Shown in pieces: positions 16,547-24,609 of a stretch of DNA of 64,000 bases (the first letter of the stretch is position 1; each line of letters starts with the position of its first letter). Location: NCBI RefSeq assembly GCF_006363915.1, contig NZ_CP040946.1. One strand, written 5' to 3'. This stretch comes from Methylophilus medardensis (GTDB taxonomy: Bacteria; Pseudomonadota; Gammaproteobacteria; Burkholderiales; Methylophilaceae). The notes below the pieces were generated by a model. The model was not told the origin of the DNA. It worked only from the letters and a program-made list of their open reading frames with translations, and did no database searches. Both the position numbers and the translations under genes were made by a program.

Positions 16547-17137
16547 ATGTCACGTCAAGCTGAAGTCACACGCAATACGCTAGAAACTCAAATCACGGTC
16601 TCGATTAATCTCGATGGCACGGGTCAATCTGACCTCAACACTGGTTTGGGCTTTTTCGATCACATGCTCGATCAAATTGCGCGTCACGGCATGATCGACA
16701 TGAAGATACACGCCAATGGTGATTTGCATATTGATGCGCACCATACGGTTGAAGACGTAGGAATCACGCTAGGACAAGCATTTGCCAAGGCGATAGGCGA
16801 TAAAAAAGGACTCACTCGCTACGGCCACAGTTATGTGCCGTTGGATGAGGCTTTAAGCCGAGTTGCGCTTGATCTTTCTGGTCGACCAGGCCTTGAATTC
16901 GATTGTGTATTTACCCGTGCCATGATTGGTGCCTTTGATGTCGACCTCATTCATGAGTTCTTCCAAGGCTTTGTCAATCATGCTCTGGTGACACTGCACA
17001 TTGATAACCTTAAGGGCCAAAACGCACACCACCAAGCTGAGACTATTTTTAAAGCTTTTGGTCGCGCGTTACGCATGGCTTCGACTTTAGATCCACGTAT
17101 GGCTGGATTGATGCCTTCAACCAAGGGTGCGTTATAA
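16547..17137 (+). CDS. hisB: Imidazoleglycerol-phosphate dehydratase HisB
   Basis: Dehydrates imidazole glycerol phosphate in histidine synthesis. The protein has 196 residues, the monofunctional form without the phosphatase domain found in enterobacteria. Metal-binding motifs are visible: GFFDHMLDQIARHG, DAHHTVED and, near the C-terminus, NAHHQAETIFKA. The frame is open from 16511, but homology starts at MSRQAEVTRNT, so the ATG at 16547 is preferred although its ribosome-binding site is weak. First gene of the downstream his unit. Confidence 0.94.
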   Translation: MSRQAEVTRNTLETQITVSINLDGTGQSDLNTGLGFFDHMLDQIARHGMIDMKIHANGDLHIDAHHTVEDVGITLGQAFAKAIGDKKGLTRYGHSYVPLDEALSRVALDLSGRPGLEFDCVFTRAMIGAFDVDLIHEFFQGFVNHALVTLHIDNLKGQNAHHQAETIFKAFGRALRMASTLDPRMAGLMPSTKGAL

Positions 17138-17153
17138 CGCCTGATCGCTAATC

Positions 17154-17798
17154 ATGAGTCGCTTGCAAGTCGCCATTGTTGATTATGGCATGGGTAATTT
17201 AAGATCTGTCGCCAATGCGTTCAAGGCCGTGGCGCCATCGATTTCGGTCGCTGTTACCAGCGACCCGGAGCAGATTGCGCAAGCTGAGCGCGTCGTTTTT
17301 CCAGGTCAAGGTGCGATGCCTGATTGCATTCGAGAGCTGGATGCACGCGACTTACGGCAGGCAGTCATCATGGCCACCAAGCAAAAGCCATTTTTAGGGA
17401 TTTGTATTGGCCTGCAAATGCTGTTTGAACATTCTGAAGAAGGTAATGTGCCGGGTTTAGGGGTGTATCCAGGTCAGGTGAAACGCTTTCCGTCAGAGTG
17501 CATGATTGACGTGAATGGGGCCAAACTAAAGGTGCCGCACATGGGTTGGAGTCAGGTGCATCAGACGCAGACCCATGCCCTGTGGGCTGACATTCCCGAT
17601 CAAGCCCGGTTTTACTATGTACACAGCTACTATGTGGCCCCAGATGAAGTCGGTCTCACCGCAGCGACCACTGCTTATCCATTCGATTTTACTGGTGCCA
17701 TCGCGCGCGATAACGTGTTCGCAGTGCAGTTTCACCCAGAAAAGAGTGCGGCGGCAGGGTTGCAACTTCTCGATAATTTTGTAAACTGGAAACCCTAA
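17154..17798 (+). CDS. hisH: Imidazole glycerol phosphate synthase glutaminase subunit HisH
   Basis: Class I glutamine amidotransferase, 214 residues, that supplies ammonia to HisF. The nucleophile Cys is in FLGICIGLQMLF and the His-Glu pair in FAVQFHPEKS, so the catalytic triad is complete. It follows hisB after 16 bases. The downstream 55-base spacer to hisA contains no convincing terminator. Confidence 0.94.
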   Translation: MSRLQVAIVDYGMGNLRSVANAFKAVAPSISVAVTSDPEQIAQAERVVFPGQGAMPDCIRELDARDLRQAVIMATKQKPFLGICIGLQMLFEHSEEGNVPGLGVYPGQVKRFPSECMIDVNGAKLKVPHMGWSQVHQTQTHALWADIPDQARFYYVHSYYVAPDEVGLTAATTAYPFDFTGAIARDNVFAVQFHPEKSAAAGLQLLDNFVNWKP

Positions 17799-17853
17799 AA
17801 CAGGGTTTTCGGTTGTTTTAGTCATCACTCGTCATTTATCTATTGAAAACAAC

Positions 17854-18600
17854 ATGTTAATTATTCCAGCGATTGATTTGAAAGATGGTCACTGCGTCCG
17901 TTTAAAGCAGGGCTTGATGGAAGAGTCCACCGTATTTTCCGAAGACCCAGGCGCCATGGCCAGACATTGGGTAGATCAGGGCGGTAAACGATTACATCTG
18001 GTGGATTTAAATGGTGCCTTTGCGGGTAAACCGGTCAATGAGGCGGCTATCAAGTCCATCGTAGCAGCCGTAGGGGGCGATATTCCGATTCAATTGGGTG
18101 GAGGCATTCGCGATCTGGATACCATTGAGCGATATCTTGATGATGGCATCAGCTATGTCATTATTGGCACGGCTGCGGTCAAAAATCCGGGTTTCTTGCA
18201 CGAGGCTTGTTATGCTTTCCCAGGACAAATTATGGTCGGATTGGATGCCAAGGACGGCAAAGTCGCGGTGGATGGTTGGTCTAAGTTGACTGGTCACGAT
18301 GTGATTGATTTGGCGAAAAAATTTGAAGATTACGGCGTAGAGAGCATTGTCTATACCGATATTGGACGTGATGGCATGCTGACGGGTGTGAATATTGATG
18401 CGACCGTCGCTCTTGCGCAAGCGCTGACAATTCCAGTGATCGCCAGTGGCGGCGTTACCAATCTCGATGATGTGCGTCATTTATGTGCCGTGCAGGATGA
18501 AGGCATTATTGGAACGATTACAGGGCGTGCGATTTATGAGGGCACCCTCGATTTTGCTGCTGCACAATTACTCGCTGATCAACTGAGTGGCCGCGCATAA
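17854..18600 (+). CDS. hisA: Phosphoribosyl isomerase HisA (ProFAR isomerase)
   Basis: TIM-barrel isomerase, 248 residues, converting ProFAR to PRFAR. Catalytic Asp is in IPAIDLKDGHCVRL at the N-terminus and the second in YTDIGRDGMLTG; phosphate-binding QLGGGIRD and VIASGGV are also present. Stop overlaps the hisF start by one base (TAATG). Confidence 0.95.
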   Translation: MLIIPAIDLKDGHCVRLKQGLMEESTVFSEDPGAMARHWVDQGGKRLHLVDLNGAFAGKPVNEAAIKSIVAAVGGDIPIQLGGGIRDLDTIERYLDDGISYVIIGTAAVKNPGFLHEACYAFPGQIMVGLDAKDGKVAVDGWSKLTGHDVIDLAKKFEDYGVESIVYTDIGRDGMLTGVNIDATVALAQALTIPVIASGGVTNLDDVRHLCAVQDEGIIGTITGRAIYEGTLDFAAAQLLADQLSGRA

Positions 18601-19364
18601 TGGGTTGTGCCAAACGCATCATTCCTTGCTTAGATGTGACCGATGGCCGTGTGGTCAAAGGGGTGAATTTCCTTGAGTTGCGCGACGCGGGCGATCCAGT
18701 CGAAATTGCACAGCGCTACAATGATCAGGGCGCAGATGAGTTAACCTTTCTTGATATTACAGCCAGCTCTGATAACCGTGATCTGATTCTGCATATCATT
18801 GAACGTGTGGCTGAGCAGATATTTATTCCTCTCACAGTTGGGGGCGGTGTTCGCAAGGTAGAAGATGTGCGTCGCTTGCTCAATGCCGGCGCAGATAAAG
18901 TGAGCATCAACACAACTGCGGTTTTAAATCCGCAAGTGGTCGAAGATGCTGCTAGCCGATTCGGCTCGCAGTGCATCGTGGTAGCAATCGATGCGAAAAA
19001 AGTCGACAACCAGCCGTTTGAATGGGAAGTGTTCACGCACGGCGGACGGCAGTCAACCGGGTTAGACGCGGTGAAGTGGGCACAAAAAATGGTCAGCCTC
19101 GGCGCTGGTGAACTGTTAGTGACCAGTATGGATCGCGATGGCACCAAGATTGGCTTTAATAACCCGCTGAATAAAGCGATTAGCGATGCAGTGGATGTGC
19201 CTTTAATTGCCTCTGGTGGTGTAGGTAATTTGCAACATTTGGTTGATGGCGTGACCCTGGGTGGTGCCGATGCCGTGCTGGCTGCCAGTATCTTCCACTA
19301 CGGAGAATTCACTGTGAAACAAGCCAAAGAATACATGCGTGAACACGGGCTAGAAGTGAGATGA
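18600..19364 (+). CDS. hisF: Imidazole glycerol phosphate synthase cyclase subunit HisF
   Basis: TIM-barrel cyclase, 254 residues, that uses ammonia from HisH to form imidazole glycerol phosphate and AICAR. The catalytic aspartates lie in RIIPCLDVTDGRVVKG and LVTSMDRDGTKIGF. Translationally coupled to hisA upstream and to hisI downstream (ATGA overlap). Confidence 0.95.
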   Translation: MGCAKRIIPCLDVTDGRVVKGVNFLELRDAGDPVEIAQRYNDQGADELTFLDITASSDNRDLILHIIERVAEQIFIPLTVGGGVRKVEDVRRLLNAGADKVSINTTAVLNPQVVEDAASRFGSQCIVVAIDAKKVDNQPFEWEVFTHGGRQSTGLDAVKWAQKMVSLGAGELLVTSMDRDGTKIGFNNPLNKAISDAVDVPLIASGGVGNLQHLVDGVTLGGADAVLAASIFHYGEFTVKQAKEYMREHGLEVR

Positions 19365-19744
19365 ACTGGCTCGATCAAATTGCTTGGACAGCAGATGGCC
19401 TAGTGCCAGTGATCGCGCAAGAGCAAGGCACAGGAAAAATTCTCATGTTTGCCTGGATGAATCGCGAGGCGTTGCAACTGACGCGTGATAGCGGCCACGC
19501 AGTTTATTTTTCCCGTTCCCGCAACAAACTATGGCACAAAGGTGAGTCTTCCGGCCACACACAGCTGGTACACGACATCCGCTTAGATTGCGACAATGAT
19601 GTGATCATGCTCACTGTCGAACAGTTAGGCGGTATTGCTTGTCATACTGGTCGACACAATTGTTTTTTTCAGCAATTACAAGCTGACCAATGGGTCACGG
19701 TGGAGCCTGTGCTCAAAGATCCGAAAGCGATATACCATGAGTGA
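19361..19744 (+). CDS. hisI: Phosphoribosyl-AMP cyclohydrolase HisI
   Basis: Opens the purine ring of PR-AMP. The protein has 127 residues and is separate from HisE rather than fused. Zinc ligands are seen in RLDCDNDVIML and GIACHTGRHNCFF (two Cys), with the typical SRNKLWHKGESSG loop. It overlaps hisE by eight bases. Confidence 0.94.
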   Translation: MNWLDQIAWTADGLVPVIAQEQGTGKILMFAWMNREALQLTRDSGHAVYFSRSRNKLWHKGESSGHTQLVHDIRLDCDNDVIMLTVEQLGGIACHTGRHNCFFQQLQADQWVTVEPVLKDPKAIYHE

Positions 19745-20054
19745 TGTACTAACCAGATTGTCAGAATTAATGGACCAGCGTAAGTCAGCTGATCCATCGT
19801 CTTCTTATGTCGCCAAGCTTTATGCCAAGGGCATGGATAGCATTTTGAAAAAAATTGGCGAAGAAGCCACTGAAACCGTGATTGCAGCCAAAGGCGGCAA
19901 CACCGAAGAAATCATTTATGAAACCGCAGATTTATGGTTTCATACCTTAGTGATGCTGAGTCATGCCGGATTAAGCGCGCAGGATGTGCTCAATGAGTTG
20001 GCGCGGCGCGAAGGCTTGTCAGGGATTGAAGAGAAAGCGAGCAGAAGCCAATGA
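19737..20054 (+). CDS. hisE: Phosphoribosyl-ATP pyrophosphatase HisE
   Basis: All-alpha NTP pyrophosphatase of 105 residues for the second step of histidine synthesis. The helix with metal ligands reads KKIGEEATETVIAAK, followed by IIYETADLWFHTLV. The ATG at 19737 lies within the end of hisI; a longer frame from 19635 would only overlap hisI further. It ends in an ATGA overlap with the HIT gene. Confidence 0.94.
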   Translation: MSDVLTRLSELMDQRKSADPSSSYVAKLYAKGMDSILKKIGEEATETVIAAKGGNTEEIIYETADLWFHTLVMLSHAGLSAQDVLNELARREGLSGIEEKASRSQ

Positions 20055-20383
20055 GTGCAGACTGTATTTTTTGTAAAATTGCCGCTGGCCAAATCCCGTC
20101 TAATTCAGTTTATGAAGACGAAGACGTGATTGCGTTTCATGATATTCGTCCGCTGGCTAAGATTCATTTTTTGATTGTGCCAAAAACGCATATCGAAACC
20201 CTCAATGACTGTACTGCTGCACATGAGGCTTTGCTTGGTAAAATGATGGTATTAGCGCCAACATTAGCCGCTGGCTTAGGGTTGACTGGCTATAAAACTG
20301 TGATGAATGTCGGTCGTGAAGGCGGCCAAGAAGTGTTTCACATTCATCTGCATGTGTTTGGTGGCGGCGCGATCAGCGGATAG
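20051..20383 (+). CDS. hinT: HIT family nucleotide hydrolase (HinT-like)
   Basis: A 110-residue histidine-triad protein with FHIHLHVFGG as the active site and CIFCKIAAGQIPS at the N-terminus, matching HinT purine nucleoside phosphoramidases. Linked to hisE by ATGA overlap; this association is widespread in betaproteobacteria, without an established functional reason. Confidence 0.92.
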   Translation: MSADCIFCKIAAGQIPSNSVYEDEDVIAFHDIRPLAKIHFLIVPKTHIETLNDCTAAHEALLGKMMVLAPTLAAGLGLTGYKTVMNVGREGGQEVFHIHLHVFGGGAISG

Positions 20384-20406
20384 CGTCTGGCAAGGTAAAG
20401 GAGATT

Positions 20407-20592
20407 ATGATGGGATCATTTAGTTTATGGCATTGGCTGATTGTGTTGCTGATTGTAGTGCTGGTATTCGGCACCAAGAAACTGCGTAATATCGGCGGAG
20501 ACGTCGGTGGCGCAGTGAATGAGTTTAAAAAAGCAGTGAATGAAGGCAAGGCTGAGTCCAAGCAAGATGAGCTCACGGATCAAAGCAAATAA
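20407..20592 (+). CDS. tatA: Twin-arginine translocase subunit TatA
   Basis: A 61-residue single-span protein: a short N-terminal helix (WHWLIVLLIVVLVFG) followed by the hinge and amphipathic helix with FGTKKLRNIGGDVG, then a charged tail. TatA forms the translocation pore for folded proteins. AAAGGAG lies just upstream. First of tatABC. Confidence 0.93.
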   Translation: MMGSFSLWHWLIVLLIVVLVFGTKKLRNIGGDVGGAVNEFKKAVNEGKAESKQDELTDQSK

Positions 20593-20605
20593 GTATTGAT
20601 GCACC

Positions 20606-21136
20606 GTGTTTGATATTTCATTTTCAGAATTGCTGGTGATCGCCTTCGTAGCCTTGGTTGTGATAGGCCCAGAAAAATTGCCAAAAGTCGCCCGCACCAC
20701 GGGCGCTTTTTTTGGCCGTATGCAGCGCTTTGTCACCCAGGTTAAAGACGAAGTCAATCGTGAAGCACGCTTTGCTGAGTTGCAAAAACTACAGGACGAG
20801 GTGAAATCCAGCTTGCAAGAGGGTATGCAAGAAGTGGAGCGTAGCATTCTGCCATCGGTGGCGCCTGACATCGCGGGCCCTGAACCTGCAAGCGAGGGGG
20901 CTAAGAAACCCCGCCAACCCCGCCAACGCAACATCCAAGATGCCGTGCTCGCAGACGCAACGTCACTGCCACCACCGCAGCTTGAGGCACAACCACAACC
21001 CAGTCTTGCATCAGACCCGCAGGCGCAATTGTTTGCCGATTCAGGCATGACTAAAAAACCCACGCGGCGCGCTCGCAAACTTAGCCCTAAGCTGGAGGAT
21101 ACGAGTAATGCTTCTGAACAAAAGACCTCCACTTAA
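20606..21136 (+). CDS. tatB: Twin-arginine translocase subunit TatB
   Basis: A 176-residue TatB: MFDISFSELLVIAFVALVVIGPEKLPK with the conserved Glu in the helix and Pro at the hinge, a long amphipathic helix, then a Pro/Ala/Gln-rich variable tail. It forms the Tat substrate receptor with TatC. Starts with GTG, 13 bases after tatA. Confidence 0.93.
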   Translation: MFDISFSELLVIAFVALVVIGPEKLPKVARTTGAFFGRMQRFVTQVKDEVNREARFAELQKLQDEVKSSLQEGMQEVERSILPSVAPDIAGPEPASEGAKKPRQPRQRNIQDAVLADATSLPPPQLEAQPQPSLASDPQAQLFADSGMTKKPTRRARKLSPKLEDTSNASEQKTST

Positions 21137-21160
21137 GCTGTCACTGAGTATTCAAGCATT

Positions 21161-21898
21161 ATGACGCCGACAGAAACTTTTATTTCTCATTTGATTGAAT
21201 TGCGTAATCGTTTATTACGCGCCGTCATCGGACTGCTGGTCGTGTTTGTCACCTTGTTCCCATTTTCTGATCGCTTGTATAGCTTGCTAGCCGCACCGTT
21301 ACTAGCCAAGCTGCCGCAAGGGGCGCAAATGATCGCTACCGCAGTGACGACGCCCTTTTTTGTGCCCATGAAAGTCACCATGCTTTCGGCATTTCTACTG
21401 ACGCTGCCATGGATGGTCTATCAATGCTGGCGTTTTGTTGCGCCGGGTCTCTACGCGCATGAAAAGCGCTTGATTCGCCCATTACTTGCATCGGCGATCA
21501 TTTTGTTTTTTATTGGTATGGCTTTCGCCTATTTTGTGGTGTTTCCTGTCGTCTTTGGCTTTTTAATTGGGAGTGCGCCGGCCGGGGTGACAGTGATGAC
21601 TGATATTGCAGAATATCTGGATTTCGTTATCGGTTTATTTCTAGCATTTGGCTTTGCGTTTGAGGTGCCAGTGGCTGTGGTGCTCATCGCGCTGATGGGT
21701 TGGGTGAGCTTGGCGCAATTAAAAGAGTCGCGTTCTTATGTGATTGTGGGAGCGTTTGTGCTGGGGGCCATTTTTACGCCGCCTGATATTGTTTCGCAAT
21801 GTATGTTGGCATTGCCGCTCTGGTTGCTATTCGAAATCGGCTTGTTGGTGGTACGCTGGCTGCCCCAGCCGACAGATCAAGAGGCAGCCGTCGACTGA
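21161..21898 (+). CDS. tatC: Twin-arginine translocase subunit TatC
   Basis: Six-span core receptor of the Tat system, 245 residues. Family blocks FISHLIELRNRLLRA at the N-terminus and FAFGFAFEVPVAVVLI in the fifth helix are present. It is convergent with the htrA-like gene, leaving only eight bases between the stops. Confidence 0.95.
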   Translation: MTPTETFISHLIELRNRLLRAVIGLLVVFVTLFPFSDRLYSLLAAPLLAKLPQGAQMIATAVTTPFFVPMKVTMLSAFLLTLPWMVYQCWRFVAPGLYAHEKRLIRPLLASAIILFFIGMAFAYFVVFPVVFGFLIGSAPAGVTVMTDIAEYLDFVIGLFLAFGFAFEVPVAVVLIALMGWVSLAQLKESRSYVIVGAFVLGAIFTPPDIVSQCMLALPLWLLFEIGLLVVRWLPQPTDQEAAVD

Positions 21899-21906
21899 GT
21901 GTGCAG

Positions 21907-23067
21907 TTACTGCGGTATTTTGCTCGGTAGTGGGCGTTTACCCACCACTAAGACGATGTTGATTTTTTTGCCTGCCCGCATGATGGATAACGTCGCTTTG
22001 TCACGTGGTTTTAACATGGCAATGATGTTCAGCATCGATTGGCTATCCGCCACCACTTTATCGTCGATTGCCAGCAAAATATCACCGGGGCGCAAGCCTG
22101 CACGATCCGCAGGGCTGTCCAGTAGCACGCCTGCAATCAGTGAGCCGCTCGGTGCTTTCAGGTTGAACGATTCAGCCAGTTCTGGCGTGATGTCTTGTGC
22201 TTCAATGCCAATCCAGCCCCTGGTGACGGAACCATTAAAACTAATCTGTTCCATGACCTGTTTGGCAATGCTTACTGGGATGGCAAAGCCAATGCCCATG
22301 CTACCGCCGTTGCGCGAATAAATTGCGCTGTTGATTCCAATCAGGTTGCCATTCACGTCTATTAATGCCCCGCCGGAATTGCCAGGATTAATCGAGGCAT
22401 CAGTCTGAATAAAATTTTCGAAGGTGTTAATGCCTAAATGATTGCGGCCCAGCGCGCTGATAATTCCTTGGGTGACAGTTTGGCCCACACCGAACGGGTT
22501 GCCAATCGCTAGTACGACGTCTCCAACCTTCATCTGGTCGCTGTTACTGAAGGTGACTGCAGGCAGATTTTTACGGTCGATTTTCAGCACGGCTAAGTCG
22601 GTATCCGGGTCAGTGCCCACCACCGTGGCCGAGGATTTACTACCATCGCTGAGCGCGACCTCGATCTGATCCGCTGAACTGATGACATGGTTGTTAGTCA
22701 ATATCAGGCCATCTGCACTGACGATCACACCACTACCCAAGCTATTTTCTGGTTGGTCGTCTTCTTCTTCCATTTCATCGCCAAAAAAATGACGAAACAA
22801 TGGATCATTTTTTAAGGCATGATGGGGGTCTTGACTGATGCGCGCCGTGGTAAAAATATTTACTACCGACGGCATGGCTTTACTGACAGCTGTACGATAT
22901 CCGCTTGCAGCAATCAATGCCGATGTTTTTGCTTCTGTTTGAGTATTGCTTGTCATCGGATGTGTAGGCGACTGCGTTAGTACACCCGGATAAAATAACT
23001 TTAAGACAAATAAAACGCCCAAGCAAACGGTAACGGCTTGTGAGAAGATAGACCAGAGATGTCGCAT
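21907..23067 (-). CDS. DegS-like (HtrA family) serine protease
   Basis: Trypsin-like periplasmic protease of 386 residues with one N-terminal membrane helix (about 8-25) and a single PDZ domain (about 290-375), the architecture of DegS rather than two-PDZ DegP. The catalytic triad is intact: His127 (NNHVIS), Asp157 (DTDLAVLK) and Ser231 (PGNSGG). The frame extends to 23121, but that would leave two bases to the divergent Nif3 start; the ATG at 23067 just before the membrane helix is more likely. In related bacteria such proteases sense envelope stress; no rseA/rpoE genes are here. Confidence 0.9.
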   Translation of the reverse strand: MRHLWSIFSQAVTVCLGVLFVLKLFYPGVLTQSPTHPMTSNTQTEAKTSALIAASGYRTAVSKAMPSVVNIFTTARISQDPHHALKNDPLFRHFFGDEMEEEDDQPENSLGSGVIVSADGLILTNNHVISSADQIEVALSDGSKSSATVVGTDPDTDLAVLKIDRKNLPAVTFSNSDQMKVGDVVLAIGNPFGVGQTVTQGIISALGRNHLGINTFENFIQTDASINPGNSGGALIDVNGNLIGINSAIYSRNGGSMGIGFAIPVSIAKQVMEQISFNGSVTRGWIGIEAQDITPELAESFNLKAPSGSLIAGVLLDSPADRAGLRPGDILLAIDDKVVADSQSMLNIIAMLKPRDKATLSIMRAGKKINIVLVVGKRPLPSKIPQ

Positions 23068-23123
23068 AGATGCAAATGTAAATGAATGTCTTAACAAATG
23101 AATAGTATATATGAGAGTCATCG

Positions 23124-23870
23124 ATGGAATTGAATCTTCTTGTCAATACGTTGGCTAATTTTTTGCAAGTGGGCAAATTTCAAGATTATTGCCCAAATGG
23201 ATTGCAAGTCGAAGGTCGTCCGCAGGTCAGGCGGATTGTCAGCGGCGTCACAGCGAGTCAGGCCTTGATCGAGGCAGCCATTAAGATGGATGCTGACGCG
23301 ATCTTGGTTCACCACGGTTATTTTTGGCGGGGTGAGCCAGCAGAAGTGACTGGGATTAAACGCCAGCGGTTAAAGCGGCTGCTGACACATGACCTCAGCC
23401 TGCTCGCCTATCACCTGCCGCTGGATGCACATCCAGCGGTCGGGAATAACGTACAACTAGGTAAGGCGCTCGATTGGCCCGTGGCGCGTTTTATCGACGA
23501 TAAAAATATGTTGCCAGTGAGCGAGCTACCGGAGGCCCTATCACTGGCGCAGGTGGGTGAGCACGTGAGTCAGCGCCTCGGCCGACAGGTGCAACTATTG
23601 GGTGATGCCCAAAAACAAGTGCGCACAGTGGCTTGGTGTTCGGGTGCAGCCCAATCCTACTTGCAACAGGCGGTCAATGCCGGTGTCGATGTGTTTATCA
23701 GTGGTGAAGTCTCTGAGCAAACTTGGCACACGGTTTGCGAGACTGAAACGGCTTACATTAGCGCGGGGCATCATGCTACCGAACGCTATGGCGTGCAAGC
23801 TTTAGGGCAATGGATTGCCGAAAATTACGGAATTGAACACATTTATGTTGAGTTGGATAACCCTGTTTAA
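23124..23870 (+). CDS. Nif3-like dinuclear metal centre protein
   Basis: A 248-residue member of the Nif3/YbgI family (hexameric toroid with a dinuclear metal site; GTP cyclohydrolase I type 2-like fold). Metal-ligand regions LVHHGYFWRG, HLPLDAHPAVGNN and SAGHHATERYG are present. The biochemical role of the family is not settled. Divergent from the DegS-like gene and upstream of petABC. Confidence 0.9.
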   Translation: MELNLLVNTLANFLQVGKFQDYCPNGLQVEGRPQVRRIVSGVTASQALIEAAIKMDADAILVHHGYFWRGEPAEVTGIKRQRLKRLLTHDLSLLAYHLPLDAHPAVGNNVQLGKALDWPVARFIDDKNMLPVSELPEALSLAQVGEHVSQRLGRQVQLLGDAQKQVRTVAWCSGAAQSYLQQAVNAGVDVFISGEVSEQTWHTVCETETAYISAGHHATERYGVQALGQWIAENYGIEHIYVELDNPV

Positions 23871-23902
23871 CTGATTAATATCAAATACTTATCGAATTAA
23901 AT

Positions 23903-23931
23903 TTGGCTTGTTTCTGCGAAAAATGTATAAT
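23903..23931 (+). promoter_or_regulatory. Putative promoter of petABC
   Basis: TTGGCT (23903-23908), 17-base spacer, TATAAT (23926-23931), about 55 bases before the petA start. Confidence 0.65.
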
Positions 23932-23985
23932 CGCGAATCAAGTTTTGATCACACTGTTCCCTAGAAGGGTAGATTAAGGAAGCCA

Positions 23986-24606
23986 ATGTCAGAAAACAAA
24001 ATTGACAGCAATAGTTTGTCGTTTTGCCAGCCATCTGAGGTGGATTTGCAAAAGCGCGATTTCTTGGTAAAAGCGACGGCCGCCACAGGGGCTGTTGGTG
24101 CAGCCGCGGTTGCAGTTCCGTTTGTCGGCAGTATGTTGCCTAGTGAGCGTGCAAAAGCAGCCGGTGCGCCTGTCGAAGTCGACATTAGCAAGCTAAAACC
24201 GGGTGAAAAACTGACAGCCGAGTGGCGTGGTCAGCCGGTATGGATTGTACGCCGCACACCAGAAATGTTAGCTCAGCTCGTCAAGCACGATGACCAACTA
24301 TCTGATCCAAATCTTGAAGTGCCGCAACAACCTGAATACTGTAAAAACAAAGACCGTTCAATCAAGCCCGAATTCGCGGTGATGTTGGGGACCTGTACCC
24401 ACTTGGGTTGCTCCCCAAATGACAACTTTGCAACGACTGCAGAGTGGGATGGTGGCTTTGTCTGTCCATGTCACGGCTCTAAATTCGACCTTTCTGGTCG
24501 TGTGTTTAAAGGGTCGCCTGCACCGAAAAATCTGTTGATACCTCCACACCAGTATCTGACAGAGACGACTTTGCTGATTGGTGAAGATAAAAAGGCGGAG
24601 GCTTAA
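23986..24606 (+). CDS. petA: Ubiquinol-cytochrome c reductase Rieske subunit PetA
   Basis: Rieske [2Fe-2S] subunit of the bc1 complex, 206 residues. Cluster ligands are in CTHLGC (137-142) and CPCHGS (160-165). A single N-terminal helix (about 31-50) is preceded by KRDFLVK, a Lys-Arg variant of the twin-arginine motif, fitting Tat export of the folded cluster domain. AAGGAAG precedes the start. It is followed by petB after three bases. Confidence 0.95.
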   Translation: MSENKIDSNSLSFCQPSEVDLQKRDFLVKATAATGAVGAAAVAVPFVGSMLPSERAKAAGAPVEVDISKLKPGEKLTAEWRGQPVWIVRRTPEMLAQLVKHDDQLSDPNLEVPQQPEYCKNKDRSIKPEFAVMLGTCTHLGCSPNDNFATTAEWDGGFVCPCHGSKFDLSGRVFKGSPAPKNLLIPPHQYLTETTLLIGEDKKAEA

Positions 24607-24609
24607 TTC

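Noticed and set aside
20425..21132. Minus-strand open frame (235 codons) opposite tatA and tatB
   Set aside because: Ser/Cys-rich translation typical of an antisense shadow; tatA and tatB on the plus strand are unambiguous.
23068..23121. Longer N-terminus of the DegS-like protease
   Set aside because: It would place the start codon two bases from the divergent nif3 start and leave no room for a leader.
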